A stretch of DNA of 64,000 nucleotides. Origin: Aphanizomenon flos-aquae FACHB-1287 (lineage in GTDB: Bacteria; Cyanobacteriota; Cyanobacteriia; Cyanobacteriales; Nostocaceae). Position 1 is the first letter of the stretch, and each line of letters begins with the position of its first letter. The notes beneath the pieces are model-generated. The model did no database searches. It saw only the letters and a list, made by a program, of their open reading frames with translations, and was not told where the DNA came from. Positions 1 through 8,409 of this stretch are shown one piece after another. The stretch is from the NCBI RefSeq assembly GCF_014698755.1, contig NZ_JACJTO010000004.1, positions 1 to 64,000 of the forward strand, in the 5' to 3' direction. The translations under genes and the position numbers were made by a program.

Positions 1-409
1 CTTCTGAATTTGTAAAAGTTTGAATGGGAGAATTTTCTTCTGTAGCTGCTTCTGAATTTGTAAAAGTTTGAATGGGAGAATTTTCTTCTGTAGCTGCTTC
101 TGAATTTGTAAAAGTTTGAATGGGAGAATTTTCTTCTGTAGCTGCTTCTGAATTTGTAAAAGTTTGAATGGGAGAATTTTCTTCTGTAGCTGCTTCTGAA
201 TTTGTAAAAGTTTGAATGGGAGAATTTTCTTCTGTAGCTGCTTCTGAATTTGTAAAAGTTTGAATGGGAGAATTTTCTTCTGTAGCTGCTTCTGAATTTG
301 TAAAAGTTTGAATGGGAGAATTTTCTTCTGTAGCTGCTTCTGAATTTGTAAAAGTTTGAATGGGAGAATTTTCTTCTGTAGCTGCTTCTGAATTTGTAAA
401 AGTTTGAAT
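1..409. repeat. 48-bp perfect tandem repeat (minisatellite), 8 full copies plus 25 bp
   Basis: Units begin at 1, 49, 97, 145, 193, 241, 289, 337 and 385; the last is cut after 25 bp. All visible copies look identical at DNA level, including third codon positions. The period is 16 codons, so the reading frame of the minus-strand gene is kept. The array continues to the left of the window, so its total copy number is unknown. Confidence 0.98.
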
Positions 410-640
410 AGATTGATTTGGTAAATTATAATCTGAATTTTCCTGCCTTAATAAACCTAAAGTATTAATATTACTTAGAGACTGTCTTCCTAATGGTGAT
501 ATAAATTTGGTAGACAAAAAACTTTGTCCAAGAGGAGGAGATGAAAATAAAGGATTTTGTATTCCCAATGGTGTTAAGTTGTTTACGTGCTGGGAATCAA
601 TATCATGATTATCTATATTTTGAAATTGACTATTCTCCAT
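1..640 (-). CDS. Repeat-rich protein next to CIS tube gene (partial, runs off left edge)
   Basis: An open frame on the minus strand starts at ATG 640-638, with AAGGAAG as ribosome-binding site about 8 nt upstream, and stays open to base 1. The first ~77 residues are low-complexity and rich in Asn, Ser, Pro and Leu. After that come identical 16-residue units (AATEENSPIQTFTNSE), each encoded by a 48-bp repeat. There is no signal peptide and no Cys. It lies 111 bp downstream of the tube gene on the same strand, so it probably belongs to the CIS locus. I do not recognise the family. Cyanobacterial CIS loci often carry DUF4157 (eCIS core) proteins and long tape-measure or effector proteins with low-complexity N-termini, and this could be one. 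That is inference, because the C-terminal part is outside the window. Confidence 0.75.
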   Translation of the reverse strand, partial: MENSQFQNIDNHDIDSQHVNNLTPLGIQNPLFSSPPLGQSFLSTKFISPLGRQSLSNINTLGLLRQENSDYNLPNQSIQTFTNSEAATEENSPIQTFTNSEAATEENSPIQTFTNSEAATEENSPIQTFTNSEAATEENSPIQTFTNSEAATEENSPIQTFTNSEAATEENSPIQTFTNSEAATEENSPIQTFTNSEAATEENSPIQTFTNSE

Positions 641-751
641 GAGTTACTTCCTTATCCTGAGCATAACCTGTGTATATTAATTAAAATTTTTATACAGGAT
701 TCATATTTGATTGTTGGAAAAATTAGTAGACTTTAATTTTCTAAAGTATTC

Positions 752-1192
752 TTACATTCCCTTGGTTATTTTCAATCCTTCGTAAGCTAGATTCAATTCC
801 TCTATAGCAACACTGTTCGCACTAGCTTGTAACGAAGGCGCTTTCCAACCAACAGGAATAGCTCTTACTAATGTCCAGGTTTGCATACGATCACCCGCCT
901 GATTAAATAAGATAATATTAACATCTAAGCGTTGTTTTTGTGCACCACTTAAAACCTTACTCACCCATTTCCAAAAACTGATATCATTTGTAATTCCTCT
1001 TTTCAGATTAACATCATTAAATTTTGCCTGTTTGAGTAAAACGTGTTGTTGATCATTTAAGCCACCTTCTAAGTAAATTTCCTTGTCTATGGTTACCCCT
1101 AGTCCCGAACATTCACTAAACGCCGCACAAATAATGCTATTAACTTCCACATAAAACCGATTGGCTGTAACATAGTTCATTGGATTATTCAT
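752..1192 (-). CDS. Contractile injection system / phage-like tail tube protein (T4 gp19-like)
   Basis: This 146-residue protein has the pattern of the T4 gp19-like tube family. It opens with NYVTANRFYVEV, followed by an early Cys and acidic segment, EIYLEGG, a long hydrophilic loop (HVLLKQAKFNDVNLKRG), FWKWV, and a C-terminal strand IEELNLAYEGLKI. In phage tails and extracellular or thylakoid-anchored CIS this protein stacks as hexameric rings to form the inner tube that carries cargo. The start has a strong AAGGGGG site. It follows the 87-residue gene by 22 bp, so the two are probably co-transcribed. The sheath and the spike are not in this window. Confidence 0.9.
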   Translation of the reverse strand: MNNPMNYVTANRFYVEVNSIICAAFSECSGLGVTIDKEIYLEGGLNDQQHVLLKQAKFNDVNLKRGITNDISFWKWVSKVLSGAQKQRLDVNIILFNQAGDRMQTWTLVRAIPVGWKAPSLQASANSVAIEELNLAYEGLKITKGM

Positions 1193-1214
1193 TAGAACCC
1201 CCTTGTCATATTAA

Positions 1215-1478
1215 TTATCCTACTCTACGCTCTTTTTGTCGATATAAGTCTTCCTGCATAAGTTGGTAAACTCTAGTTCCCAACTCTATTTGCATTTGGC
1301 GATTATTAAGAATTTTAGTCACTAATGGTAACAACTTATTATTATCTTCAGTTTCGCTGGTAAGAATTTGCCAAGAGGCTGCATATCCAGCGATAGCGGT
1401 CAAGTCTCCTACTGGCTCAAATAATAACTCTATTCCAGGCTCAAAGCAAGATTGGTTTGTTTCCAAAGAAGAAGGCAT
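1215..1478 (-). CDS. Small conserved-looking protein upstream of CIS tube gene
   Basis: This 87-residue protein has no family I recognise. The N-terminal half is hydrophobic and acidic (GIELLFEPVGDLTAIAGYAASWQIL), and the C-terminal half is helical, ending in a basic RQKERRVG tail. It has no signal peptide or membrane segment. The stop codon is 22 bp before the tube start and both genes are on the minus strand, so an operon with the tube gene is likely. A structural or chaperone role in CIS assembly is possible but is only inferred from position. Confidence 0.65.
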   Translation of the reverse strand: MPSSLETNQSCFEPGIELLFEPVGDLTAIAGYAASWQILTSETEDNNKLLPLVTKILNNRQMQIELGTRVYQLMQEDLYRQKERRVG

Positions 1479-1554
1479 GAGAATATTGTAATGAACTTAC
1501 TACTTCTACACTTTAGACAATTATAATATCCAGCAGGAATAAATCAATATTTTA

Positions 1555-1664
1555 ATATATAGCACTTTCCATGCTAGTGATGTACAAAGTTTTTTAGTTG
1601 ATTTAAGAAACAGAGAACAGGGAAGAAATTAATTTGTACTTCATTAGAATGGGAAACGATATAT
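1555..1664. repeat. MITE-like dispersed repeat, family 2 copy A
   Basis: An intergenic element of about 110 bp with imperfect terminal inverted repeats: ATATATAGCACTTTCCAT at the left and the reverse complement of ATATATCGTTTCCCATT at the right. Inside are GTACAAAGTTTTTTAG and TTTGTACTTCATTAGA. Related copies lie at 8060-8154, 52811-52903 and, shortened, 20255-20314. It carries no coding sequence. The rest of the 1479-1782 gap shows only AT-rich upstream sequence for the DUF928 gene. Confidence 0.7.
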
Positions 1665-1782
1665 CCTCTTCACATATTTTTACAAACCCTCGTTTGACTT
1701 CCATTAAAATTTAGAATAAAATACATAATCATACTACCTTATTAAGTAGAATAGATAACAATTTACAAACGGAGATAAATGT

Positions 1783-2745
1783 ATGAATTATCCTAAGTAT
1801 TTAGCTTTGCTGTCTTCAACTTTATTAGTAGCTTTGGTTAGCAGCACCAGTTTACCAGTCATAGGATCTAGTGTTTCTAAAGACATTTTAACTAAACGGG
1901 AATCCAGCCGAGCAGTTGCATTAACAAAGAAAGCCAAAAAACCTAGAAGAAAAGTTTTAATGTTTTCTAACCTCAATGTTGTAGCTCCTTCTAATCTTAG
2001 TTCACGTTTCGGTGGATTGCGGAGTGAATCTTGCAAGCAACAAGATGATATTATTGCTTTACTACCTGCTGATCAAAAAGCGACAGACTTAAATAAGTCC
2101 GGTAAACAGCAAGTTAATGATATTACTCATTTAACTGCTGACCCATATCCAATAGTATTATTTTATCTTCCTCAAAACTCTCCTACTCAAGCACGTTTTT
2201 ATTTACAGGAAGAAAATAAACGATTTGTTTACTTAGCAGATGTTCAAATGCCTACAGATAATAAGCAAAATGGTATAGTGACTTTAAACTTTTCTGATAT
2301 TGCTAAAGCTAATAATTTACCAGAATTAACGACTGGCAAAAATTATTCCTGGAAGCTAAAATTTATCTGTGAAAATAAGATTGAGGACATTGATAAGAAA
2401 TCTCCAGAAATTAGTGGTTGGATTAAAAGGATTGATCTTAACACTTCCTTAAAGAATCAATTGGGCTCTAGCTATATCAATAATCAAGACTCAAAAGATT
2501 CTGACGTAATTTCCGAGCAATTAAATCAGACAGAAACAAAAGATTATCCCAGCGTGTACACAAACAATGGTATCTGGTATTCTGCTGTTAGTAGTCTAGC
2601 CCAATTACGCAATAAAAATCCAGAAGATTTAGATATTAAATTAGATTGGGAAACTCTATTAAAATCAGTAAAGCTTGAAGAAATTTCTGATAAACCAATA
2701 AGAGGTTCAGCTACTATCCAAAAAATTCAAGTAGACAAAAAATGA
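1783..2745 (+). CDS. Secreted DUF928 family protein
   Basis: This 320-residue protein has an N-terminal signal sequence (hydrophobic residues ~6-28, then a basic linker ALTKKAKKPRRK). It then shows the DUF928 pattern: SSRFGGLRSESC near residue 73, ALLPA, DPYPIVLFYLPQNSPTQARFYLQEE, a strand ending in GIVTLNF, GKNYSWKLKFICEN and SGWIKRI. DUF928 proteins are widespread in cyanobacteria and of unknown function; several sit beside CHAT or kinase genes. The two Cys (near 77 and 204) could pair outside the cytoplasm. The gene points the opposite way to the CIS genes on both sides, so it is probably an independent unit within the locus. Confidence 0.85.
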   Translation: MNYPKYLALLSSTLLVALVSSTSLPVIGSSVSKDILTKRESSRAVALTKKAKKPRRKVLMFSNLNVVAPSNLSSRFGGLRSESCKQQDDIIALLPADQKATDLNKSGKQQVNDITHLTADPYPIVLFYLPQNSPTQARFYLQEENKRFVYLADVQMPTDNKQNGIVTLNFSDIAKANNLPELTTGKNYSWKLKFICENKIEDIDKKSPEISGWIKRIDLNTSLKNQLGSSYINNQDSKDSDVISEQLNQTETKDYPSVYTNNGIWYSAVSSLAQLRNKNPEDLDIKLDWETLLKSVKLEEISDKPIRGSATIQKIQVDKK

Positions 2746-2810
2746 AAAATATCAAACCAGAAATTTTTACAAATGAGACTTTGCAATCTTTATAATTCAC
2801 AAAAATCAGA

Positions 2811-5006
2811 CTAATCTCGATCACATCCCATCTCTGGCAACCTTTTCTCTCGACTAATTTGGACTAAATGATCTTTACTTCCACTGCCAATCACTATATC
2901 ATTCTGGACAATTTTAATATCCAAGCTATAAATTGTTTTTCCGTTAGATAGGTTGCCAATTTCCTTACCATTTCCATTTTTCAATAATAGAGAACGCATA
3001 CCTCCTTTTGTCAAAGGCCAGAGTCTAATCTTAGCATCATCACCACCACTAACTAAATAACAAGCATTGGCAGTTAAAGATATACTTCGTACAGGTTGTT
3101 CATTTTGTCCACTATTCCACTTATCAACAACTTGACCACAAATTTTGCTGTTAGTTTCTAAACAATCTTTGACATTGAAAATTGTAATGTTTCCTTGAGT
3201 ATTGGCTGTTGCTAATAAATTAGGATCAGATTCTGCTGTGGCTAAAGTGGTAATATAGTCGTCTTTGCCTCCTGGATATGGATATGATATTTGATTAGTT
3301 TTATTTTCTGCCCAATTCCAAAGAATTAGCTGGTTATAGCGCCCAGCAATAGCTAGAATTTTCTTATCTTTACCAATAGATTTAATAGAAGATATAGCAA
3401 AATTTAGTTGTTTGGTAAGAGGTTTTAACTTGTAAAGGGTGGAATTTCCTGAACCACAATTAGGAGCATTTTGTAAATCCCAACCCCTAACCAAGCCACT
3501 ACCATGACCACTAAATAGATAATGTGAATCATTACTAAACTCTAACGCTAATACCCGATCATCTTTTCCCGGAGAAAAACAATATTTTGGTTTTTTATTG
3601 TCACTCAATAAATCCCAGATTTGGATTTCCCCATTTTCTAACCCAGCGGCTAAAAAGTTATTATCCACAGGTCGTAAACGAATCAATCGTACTGCTTTAC
3701 CAGTATTACCGATTTGGCGAATTTTAGGATTAGCCCAAAACTTGAAAATATTAAAACCACTAACTCTCCAATTAATCATAGTTTGGTCATCTGATGCACT
3801 AATGATATTTTCACCTACACCATTAAATTGGACAGAGTTAACAGCATCATTATGTCTAGTGGGTGGTTTAAATAATAACCACCAGAATAGACATAATAAT
3901 AAAATCACGCTACCAGTTTGGCACCAATAGGGAATAATGGGTTTAATTAACAATGGGATTTGTTCAACTTCATTGGGTAAATCTAGATTTTCTTCTTGAG
4001 ACCAGGTAGCTTCAATTGTCGGTGTTATGTATTTGGCTTGACCGAACCAATGTCGAGGACAACTTACTTCTAGATTTAATTGTTTAGTGTCTTTTGGTGG
4101 TAAAGGGGATGTTTTTGGAGTGACTAGAAAAGTACAGGGTGGTTGATCTTGATCAACAATGTTTATACCTACTTCATCTTGATAGACATTACTATTATTT
4201 TCAAAAATTAGATCATAGGTAACAGAATCAGAACGCCAAAATTTCCAAGCTGGTTTAGCCGTAATTTCTTGAATTTTTTCAGGTTTGTAAACAAAATTCA
4301 AACTCCCTTGTGGAAGGATTTTTATTTTTCCTTCTATGCAATCTTTAGGACTATTTTTATGAGTTACTTCAACCTGAAAAGGATAAAGCTTACTAATAAT
4401 TTGATAATTATTGGGTAGTTTCAGATAAAAGATTTGCTTCCCTTTTTCATCAGGAGCTAATTTTAAATCATATTCGGAAATTCCATCCTTTATCCAACTG
4501 TAATCTAAATTTAATAACTTGATTTTCGCCTTTATTTCCTGTTGATTAGGATTATAGATATAAACTGATATATTAAACTCCTGAGTATCAGGAAATTTTT
4601 CCAAGTAATCTGGAGATAATTCAATTTTTACCGGTTTTAAAGAAGTTGCTGGTTTAATGTTTAAATCTTTAATAAGTTTTCTAGTGGGTTGATTTGGTGT
4701 GGTGCTTGAAAAAACTTCCACCGTAATGGGCAAATTTCCCACAAAACCAGGTTCTGGGGTATCAAAGATTTCTAGAGAAAATTTTGTCAAATCTCCTTGA
4801 GGAATCAACTTACTAACTTCTGGACTGACACGATACCAATAATCTTTTGGCTGCTTTTTTCCATAACTTGCTTGTAATTGTAATTGAATATCCGCATAGT
4901 CATTAGTATTATTACTAACGGTAACTTCGTATTTAGCAGGTTGTTCTCCTGGGGTTAAGTCAACTTGTTTTGACTCAACTTCAATCTCAATTTGATTGGT
5001 TTTCAT
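2811..5006 (-). CDS. Membrane-spanning WD40 protein with N-terminal Ig-like domains, CIS locus
   Basis: 731 residues in three parts. Residues ~1-350 look like repeated Ig/COG1470-type beta domains (for example QVDLTPGEQPAKYEVTVSNN and the related ELSPDYLEKFPDTQEFNISVYIYN). Residues ~358-376 form one strong membrane helix (TGSVILLLCLFWWLLF). Residues ~380-731 hold WD40 repeats (NSVQFNGVGENIISASDDQTM; RSISLTANACYLVSGGDDAKIRLW). It starts with an AGGT site 70 bp after the preceding minus-strand CIS gene and is probably in the same operon. A single-pass protein with a propeller on one side and Ig-like domains on the other could dock the CIS to a membrane; that role is inference. WD40-only and scaffold roles are alternatives. 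Confidence 0.8.
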   Translation of the reverse strand: MKTNQIEIEVESKQVDLTPGEQPAKYEVTVSNNTNDYADIQLQLQASYGKKQPKDYWYRVSPEVSKLIPQGDLTKFSLEIFDTPEPGFVGNLPITVEVFSSTTPNQPTRKLIKDLNIKPATSLKPVKIELSPDYLEKFPDTQEFNISVYIYNPNQQEIKAKIKLLNLDYSWIKDGISEYDLKLAPDEKGKQIFYLKLPNNYQIISKLYPFQVEVTHKNSPKDCIEGKIKILPQGSLNFVYKPEKIQEITAKPAWKFWRSDSVTYDLIFENNSNVYQDEVGINIVDQDQPPCTFLVTPKTSPLPPKDTKQLNLEVSCPRHWFGQAKYITPTIEATWSQEENLDLPNEVEQIPLLIKPIIPYWCQTGSVILLLCLFWWLLFKPPTRHNDAVNSVQFNGVGENIISASDDQTMINWRVSGFNIFKFWANPKIRQIGNTGKAVRLIRLRPVDNNFLAAGLENGEIQIWDLLSDNKKPKYCFSPGKDDRVLALEFSNDSHYLFSGHGSGLVRGWDLQNAPNCGSGNSTLYKLKPLTKQLNFAISSIKSIGKDKKILAIAGRYNQLILWNWAENKTNQISYPYPGGKDDYITTLATAESDPNLLATANTQGNITIFNVKDCLETNSKICGQVVDKWNSGQNEQPVRSISLTANACYLVSGGDDAKIRLWPLTKGGMRSLLLKNGNGKEIGNLSNGKTIYSLDIKIVQNDIVIGSGSKDHLVQISREKRLPEMGCDRD

Positions 5007-5076
5007 GTTGTACCTGATAACTAACTAAATAAATGATGACTAAAGGTAATTTTCTTGAGAGTTTAGATTGCTATAA

Positions 5077-6381
5077 CTACTTTACTAATTGGGTAAGTTC
5101 TCTTCTGCGCCAAGCAAAATGTAGAATATTCATTCCCATTTCTTGAGCACTACGAATAGTTTCACGAGAAAGAGAAAGATTTCCATTTAATCCCCAAGCA
5201 GATGATAAATTACCAATTACAACAATAATTCCTTCACGATTCAAAACCAAAATAGGTTGTTTATTAACACTAGGAAGTTGATTAAAAAGAAATGGTGTTT
5301 TTCGTAAAGGATGATTTTCTATCAGTTCGATAGATTCTAAATTAGTTTTGAATTTTTGATTGTAAAATTCAGCTATATTTCTAGTTATGGATTCTAATCT
5401 ATTTGTAATCTGTCTTAATTCATCCAATAAAATTTCTCGATCATCATTTAATTCTACCTCTTTTTCTGTATCAATGATATCTTGTTGTAATTCTTGTTTA
5501 ATTTGCATAAATTGTCCAATTTCTTGAGATTGTTTAGAATGTTCTATTAAGATCACACCTCCAGTTTCTAAATATTTCTTTATATCATCAATTTGCTGTT
5601 GCTGAAAGTCCTGAAATTGTTGATCAGTTAAAGAAATTAAATCATATTCTAAAAGTGAATTAAGACTTGATTTGTCACTTATTTTTAAAGTGCCTAAAGC
5701 AGGATAAAGTTGATCTAGAGATTGTAGTAAATAAGAAAAATTTGATGGTTGAATATCATCAGAGAATACTTCTTGCCATTCCCCTAAATTTGTATAGATA
5801 GCAGTGCGAATAATTGATAATGGTCTCCATTTTGCTGGATAACGATAGCGAAAATCTAATTCATTATCTTGAGGATCAAATACATTATCAGCAACTTTGA
5901 TATTTTTGGGAGCAGTTAGATTAACTCTGCATAGTTCCACCTCATTTTCTTGAGGAGAATCAGTTCTTTCTTTAATTTCATACTCTTCAGTTACCTCTCC
6001 ATCAAGATTTTTTAATTGGCTAGGCTCTTTATAACTAATCACAAAATAGACAAGTAAAGATTCTCCAGGTATTACCTGAGCAGCAATTACTTTCTCCCGC
6101 TCTTGTTCAAGAATAATACAGTTACCATATCTATCAATAGCAATACCCGGTTGAAACTTTAAAACAAATTCATATTCGGTTCTAGTAGCAGTTTTTTTTA
6201 AAAGACGTACACCTAAACCACAAACAATCCCAGCTTGATTGAGAGATTGATAATGAAGATTCTGGCGTTGATGATGATAATTATGGGCTATATGCCATTT
6301 TTTACTATTGATGAGTAAGCCATCTGTCACTTCAAGACGCTTTAAGGGCTGTTTTTCTGGTTCAGACCAAGGTTTTGTCAT
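5077..6381 (-). CDS. CIS-locus protein with baseplate-like N-terminus and DUF4159-like C-terminus
   Basis: 434 residues. The N-terminal ~170 residues carry a pattern I associate with proteins of cyanobacterial CIS loci: RLEVTDGLLI, a His/Tyr/Gln-rich stretch, GIVCGLGV, then FQPGIAIDRYGNCIIL. From residue ~190 it resembles DUF4159: AIYTNLGEWQ, YPALGTLKI, YDLISLTDQQFQDF, YLETGGVILIE and, at the end, SRETIRSAQEMGMNILHFAWRRREL. A helical, possibly coiled-coil insert (residues ~285-345) splits the second part. The ribosome-binding site is TGAGGTCTT before ATG. It precedes the WD40 gene by 70 bp. The function is unknown; a baseplate-associated role is inferred from the neighbours. Confidence 0.7.
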   Translation of the reverse strand: MTKPWSEPEKQPLKRLEVTDGLLINSKKWHIAHNYHHQRQNLHYQSLNQAGIVCGLGVRLLKKTATRTEYEFVLKFQPGIAIDRYGNCIILEQEREKVIAAQVIPGESLLVYFVISYKEPSQLKNLDGEVTEEYEIKERTDSPQENEVELCRVNLTAPKNIKVADNVFDPQDNELDFRYRYPAKWRPLSIIRTAIYTNLGEWQEVFSDDIQPSNFSYLLQSLDQLYPALGTLKISDKSSLNSLLEYDLISLTDQQFQDFQQQQIDDIKKYLETGGVILIEHSKQSQEIGQFMQIKQELQQDIIDTEKEVELNDDREILLDELRQITNRLESITRNIAEFYNQKFKTNLESIELIENHPLRKTPFLFNQLPSVNKQPILVLNREGIIVVIGNLSSAWGLNGNLSLSRETIRSAQEMGMNILHFAWRRRELTQLVK

Positions 6382-6651
6382 AAGACCTCACAGTAAGTGG
6401 GAAAATTAGTCTCTTCAGACCTGAGTGGGAAAAGACTCCTGCGGTTAAAACCGCATTTGATATTTTTTCATTATGCCTTGAAGTTGGCAAATTCGGGGTG
6501 CTTTTGTAATCTACTTTTAACGGGACAATTACTGATACAAATTTTCCCACTCTGTATGTTTGGCTCAAAAAGCCTCCTATCTCTGGAGTAATGTTAGTTA
6601 AATACCTACAGTTTATTAGGCTTGTAACAATGCTACCAATGGCTTTATAAC

Positions 6652-6758
6652 TACAGCACTTCACGGTGTTATGAGTTACATATCTAGCGGGCAAGATGCC
6701 CGCACCACAAGAGTTTCATGATTCAACTTTGTACCTCATCAGATCGGAAAACGCTGTA
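6652..6758. repeat. MITE-like dispersed repeat, family 1 copy 1 (107 bp)
   Basis: A 107-bp element bounded by imperfect inverted ends (TACAGCACTTC and, on the other strand, TACAGCGTTTTC). It has a perfect internal palindrome GCGGGCAAGATGCCCGC (arms GCGGGCA/TGCCCGC) at 6687-6703. A second copy of exactly the same length lies inverted at 44556-44662. Its right half (CTTTGTACCTCATCAG, then GGAAAAC) resembles the end of family 2. It fills part of the 6382-6790 gap, in which I see no convincing gene. Confidence 0.85.
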
Positions 6759-6790
6759 TAATCCCTTTTGGGTTAAGTTACTGACGGAAT

Positions 6791-7906
6791 TTAGGTATTG
6801 AGGTTAGTGGGTTCAAGATTAATAATATCAATATTAAGTTCATAGGTACAGAAAGCTGGTTTTTCTTGTTCAATAATTTGGCGAACTAACTGTTCATCTA
6901 TCTGATCTGTCTCTGGATGACGGAGGCGGACAATAAAATGGTAAGGCTTACTACCACCAATAATCGAATTTATTCCCAATTTAGTTTTATCATCTATTTT
7001 AAAACCTTGTTCAAAAATATCCTGAATGTCAATATATTCTTCATCTAAGGGTAAACCTGTGTACAGATGGAGAAAAAATCGTAATCCCTTCTTTGTCCCT
7101 CTCCATCTATAAATTTCCATCGCCTGATGAATTAGATAGCGTTGGCGCTCTAGGGTGATATTGGGGATAAACCGCCAGCCTACCCAATAAGCCAAAAAAG
7201 GCAGCATGGCTTCTGGTGCGGTGCGAGGGTCTAAATAAGCATGAAGAACATCTAAAGCATCAACAACCGGTTCAAAGGTTTGTTCAAAAATATTTAGTAA
7301 CCGACCAATAAAATCTACTTCTCGATAGAGATCAGGTAAAAAATTGAGGTAAAGACTACGGGGACGCAGATAAAGATGAAAATCTGCCGATTTAACATAC
7401 AGTTCTGCTGGTAGATTGGTTAAATTTTCTGCAGTTAATCCTGGGTGATCCTGGAAAGTATAACGAATATGAATTCGCCCAAAATAATCTAGGTTAATAT
7501 ATCGATCTGATTGGAAAGATTTTTGAGATTCAAAAAAATCTTCGGGAATTTGACAGCAAAGCCCCGCTTCTATTTTTTTTTGAGGAGCAATTTGGTTATT
7601 TTCAATCCGAAAAACATACCAATGATTGGGGAAATTTGTCTCAATTTGAATTTCAAAGTAGATATATTTTTGTTGGCTACGATTTTCTAGTTGGATTAGC
7701 ATTTCACTAGCTTCTCCTGGATAGATAACTAGATCCTTACTGGTTTTATTTTCTAAGTTGCTTAAAGCCGCAGTCATTGAGAAAGATTGGCCAATTTGTG
7801 AACTGTTAGTAATTGGCTCTAACGCAGTTTCTGCTATCTTCATTGGTGTCAGTTGCAGATCTAAAAGTTGAAGATCAGCGGAACTATTTGTGGATAAGTT
7901 GACCAT
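6791..7906 (-). CDS. CIS baseplate / phage tail protein (P2 gpI-like, TIGR02242-type)
   Basis: About 371 residues. The C-terminal half has the tail-protein signature: SLYLNFLPDLYRE, FEPVVDALDVLHAYLDPRTAP, MLPFLAYWVGW, QRYLIHQAMEIYRWRGTKKGL, YTGLPLDE, and the closing HFIVRLRHPE ... IIEQEKPAFCTYEL. The N-terminal ~190 residues form a beta-rich extension that includes ELQ/TFQDHPGLTAENLTNLPAELY. In phage and CIS baseplates this family forms part of the wedge. The start was set at ATG 7906, not the GTG one codon upstream, because GGGGG lies at a good distance. It is the first CIS gene in the window on this strand; the next gene begins 409 bp downstream of its stop. Confidence 0.88.
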   Translation of the reverse strand: MVNLSTNSSADLQLLDLQLTPMKIAETALEPITNSSQIGQSFSMTAALSNLENKTSKDLVIYPGEASEMLIQLENRSQQKYIYFEIQIETNFPNHWYVFRIENNQIAPQKKIEAGLCCQIPEDFFESQKSFQSDRYINLDYFGRIHIRYTFQDHPGLTAENLTNLPAELYVKSADFHLYLRPRSLYLNFLPDLYREVDFIGRLLNIFEQTFEPVVDALDVLHAYLDPRTAPEAMLPFLAYWVGWRFIPNITLERQRYLIHQAMEIYRWRGTKKGLRFFLHLYTGLPLDEEYIDIQDIFEQGFKIDDKTKLGINSIIGGSKPYHFIVRLRHPETDQIDEQLVRQIIEQEKPAFCTYELNIDIINLEPTNLNT

Positions 7907-8059
7907 CACACCCCCAAAATATTAACTAGAATAAATGCCCTATCCCGACTTTATTTATATTTTTGCAGCTTTTGTGAACTACTAGAAGGTGTTTTGGTTT
8001 CCCTTTTTAAATGTAAAAACCCTGAAAATTTCTTTACTCTTCCCTCTTCCCTTTTACTT

Positions 8060-8154
8060 GTATCGTCATGAAGTACACAGCAATTTATTGACTGTTCCCT
8101 GTTCCCTCAAACTAAAGAACTTTGTACCCACAAGCATGGAAACTACTATATACA
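8060..8154. repeat. MITE-like dispersed repeat, family 2 copy B
   Basis: The order is GAAGTACACAG, a segment containing TGTTCCCTGTTCCCTC, then AACTTTGTACCCACAAGCAT and GGAAACTACTATATACAG. In reverse complement this aligns with copy A at 1555-1664 and copy C at 52811-52903. The left terminal repeat is degraded. It fills most of the 7910-8211 gap, which shows no gene. Confidence 0.6.
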
Positions 8155-8211
8155 GACTCATCTCATCACCTCGTCGGGGAGGTGAGAGGCTTCTACTTTC
8201 TCCGCTAAAAT

Positions 8212-8409
8212 CTATCGCTTGAAGCGAGAACGTTGTTGACGGCGTTGCTTATGTCTCGCTATGGCTTTGCGCTTTTCTTTCTCCAAAGGTGTCTCAAAGT
8301 GACGCTTTTTCCGCATATCTTGGAAAATTCCCGCTTTAGAAACTTCCCGTTTAAATCTTCTTAACGCTGACTCAATACCTTCATTCTCACCTAAAACCAC
8401 TTGTGTCAT
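8212..8409 (-). CDS. rpsU: 30S ribosomal protein S21
   Basis: 65 residues starting [23 protein letters not shown], with the S21 core ([23 protein letters not shown]) and a basic C-terminal tail [20 protein letters not shown]. The start was set at 8409 because GGAGG lies 8 nt upstream; the frame extends 12 codons further with no support. S21 binds the 30S subunit near the 16S 3' end and assists initiation. It lies downstream of an RRM-protein gene on the same strand. Linkage of rbp and rpsU is established in Anabaena, where the pair is cold-regulated. Confidence 0.96.
   Translation of the reverse strand: MTQVVLGENEGIESALRRFKREVSKAGIFQDMRKKRHFETPLEKEKRKAIARHKQRRQQRSRFKR

Noticed and set aside
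1-409. CRISPR array from the 48-bp repeats
   Set aside because: There are no unique spacers; the period is a whole number of codons within an open frame, so it is a coding minisatellite.
6362-6694. 110-codon frame on the minus strand upstream of the DUF4159-like gene
   Set aside because: It runs through the family 1 repeat, has no recognised motifs, and overlaps the start of a supported gene; it has no good ribosome-binding site.
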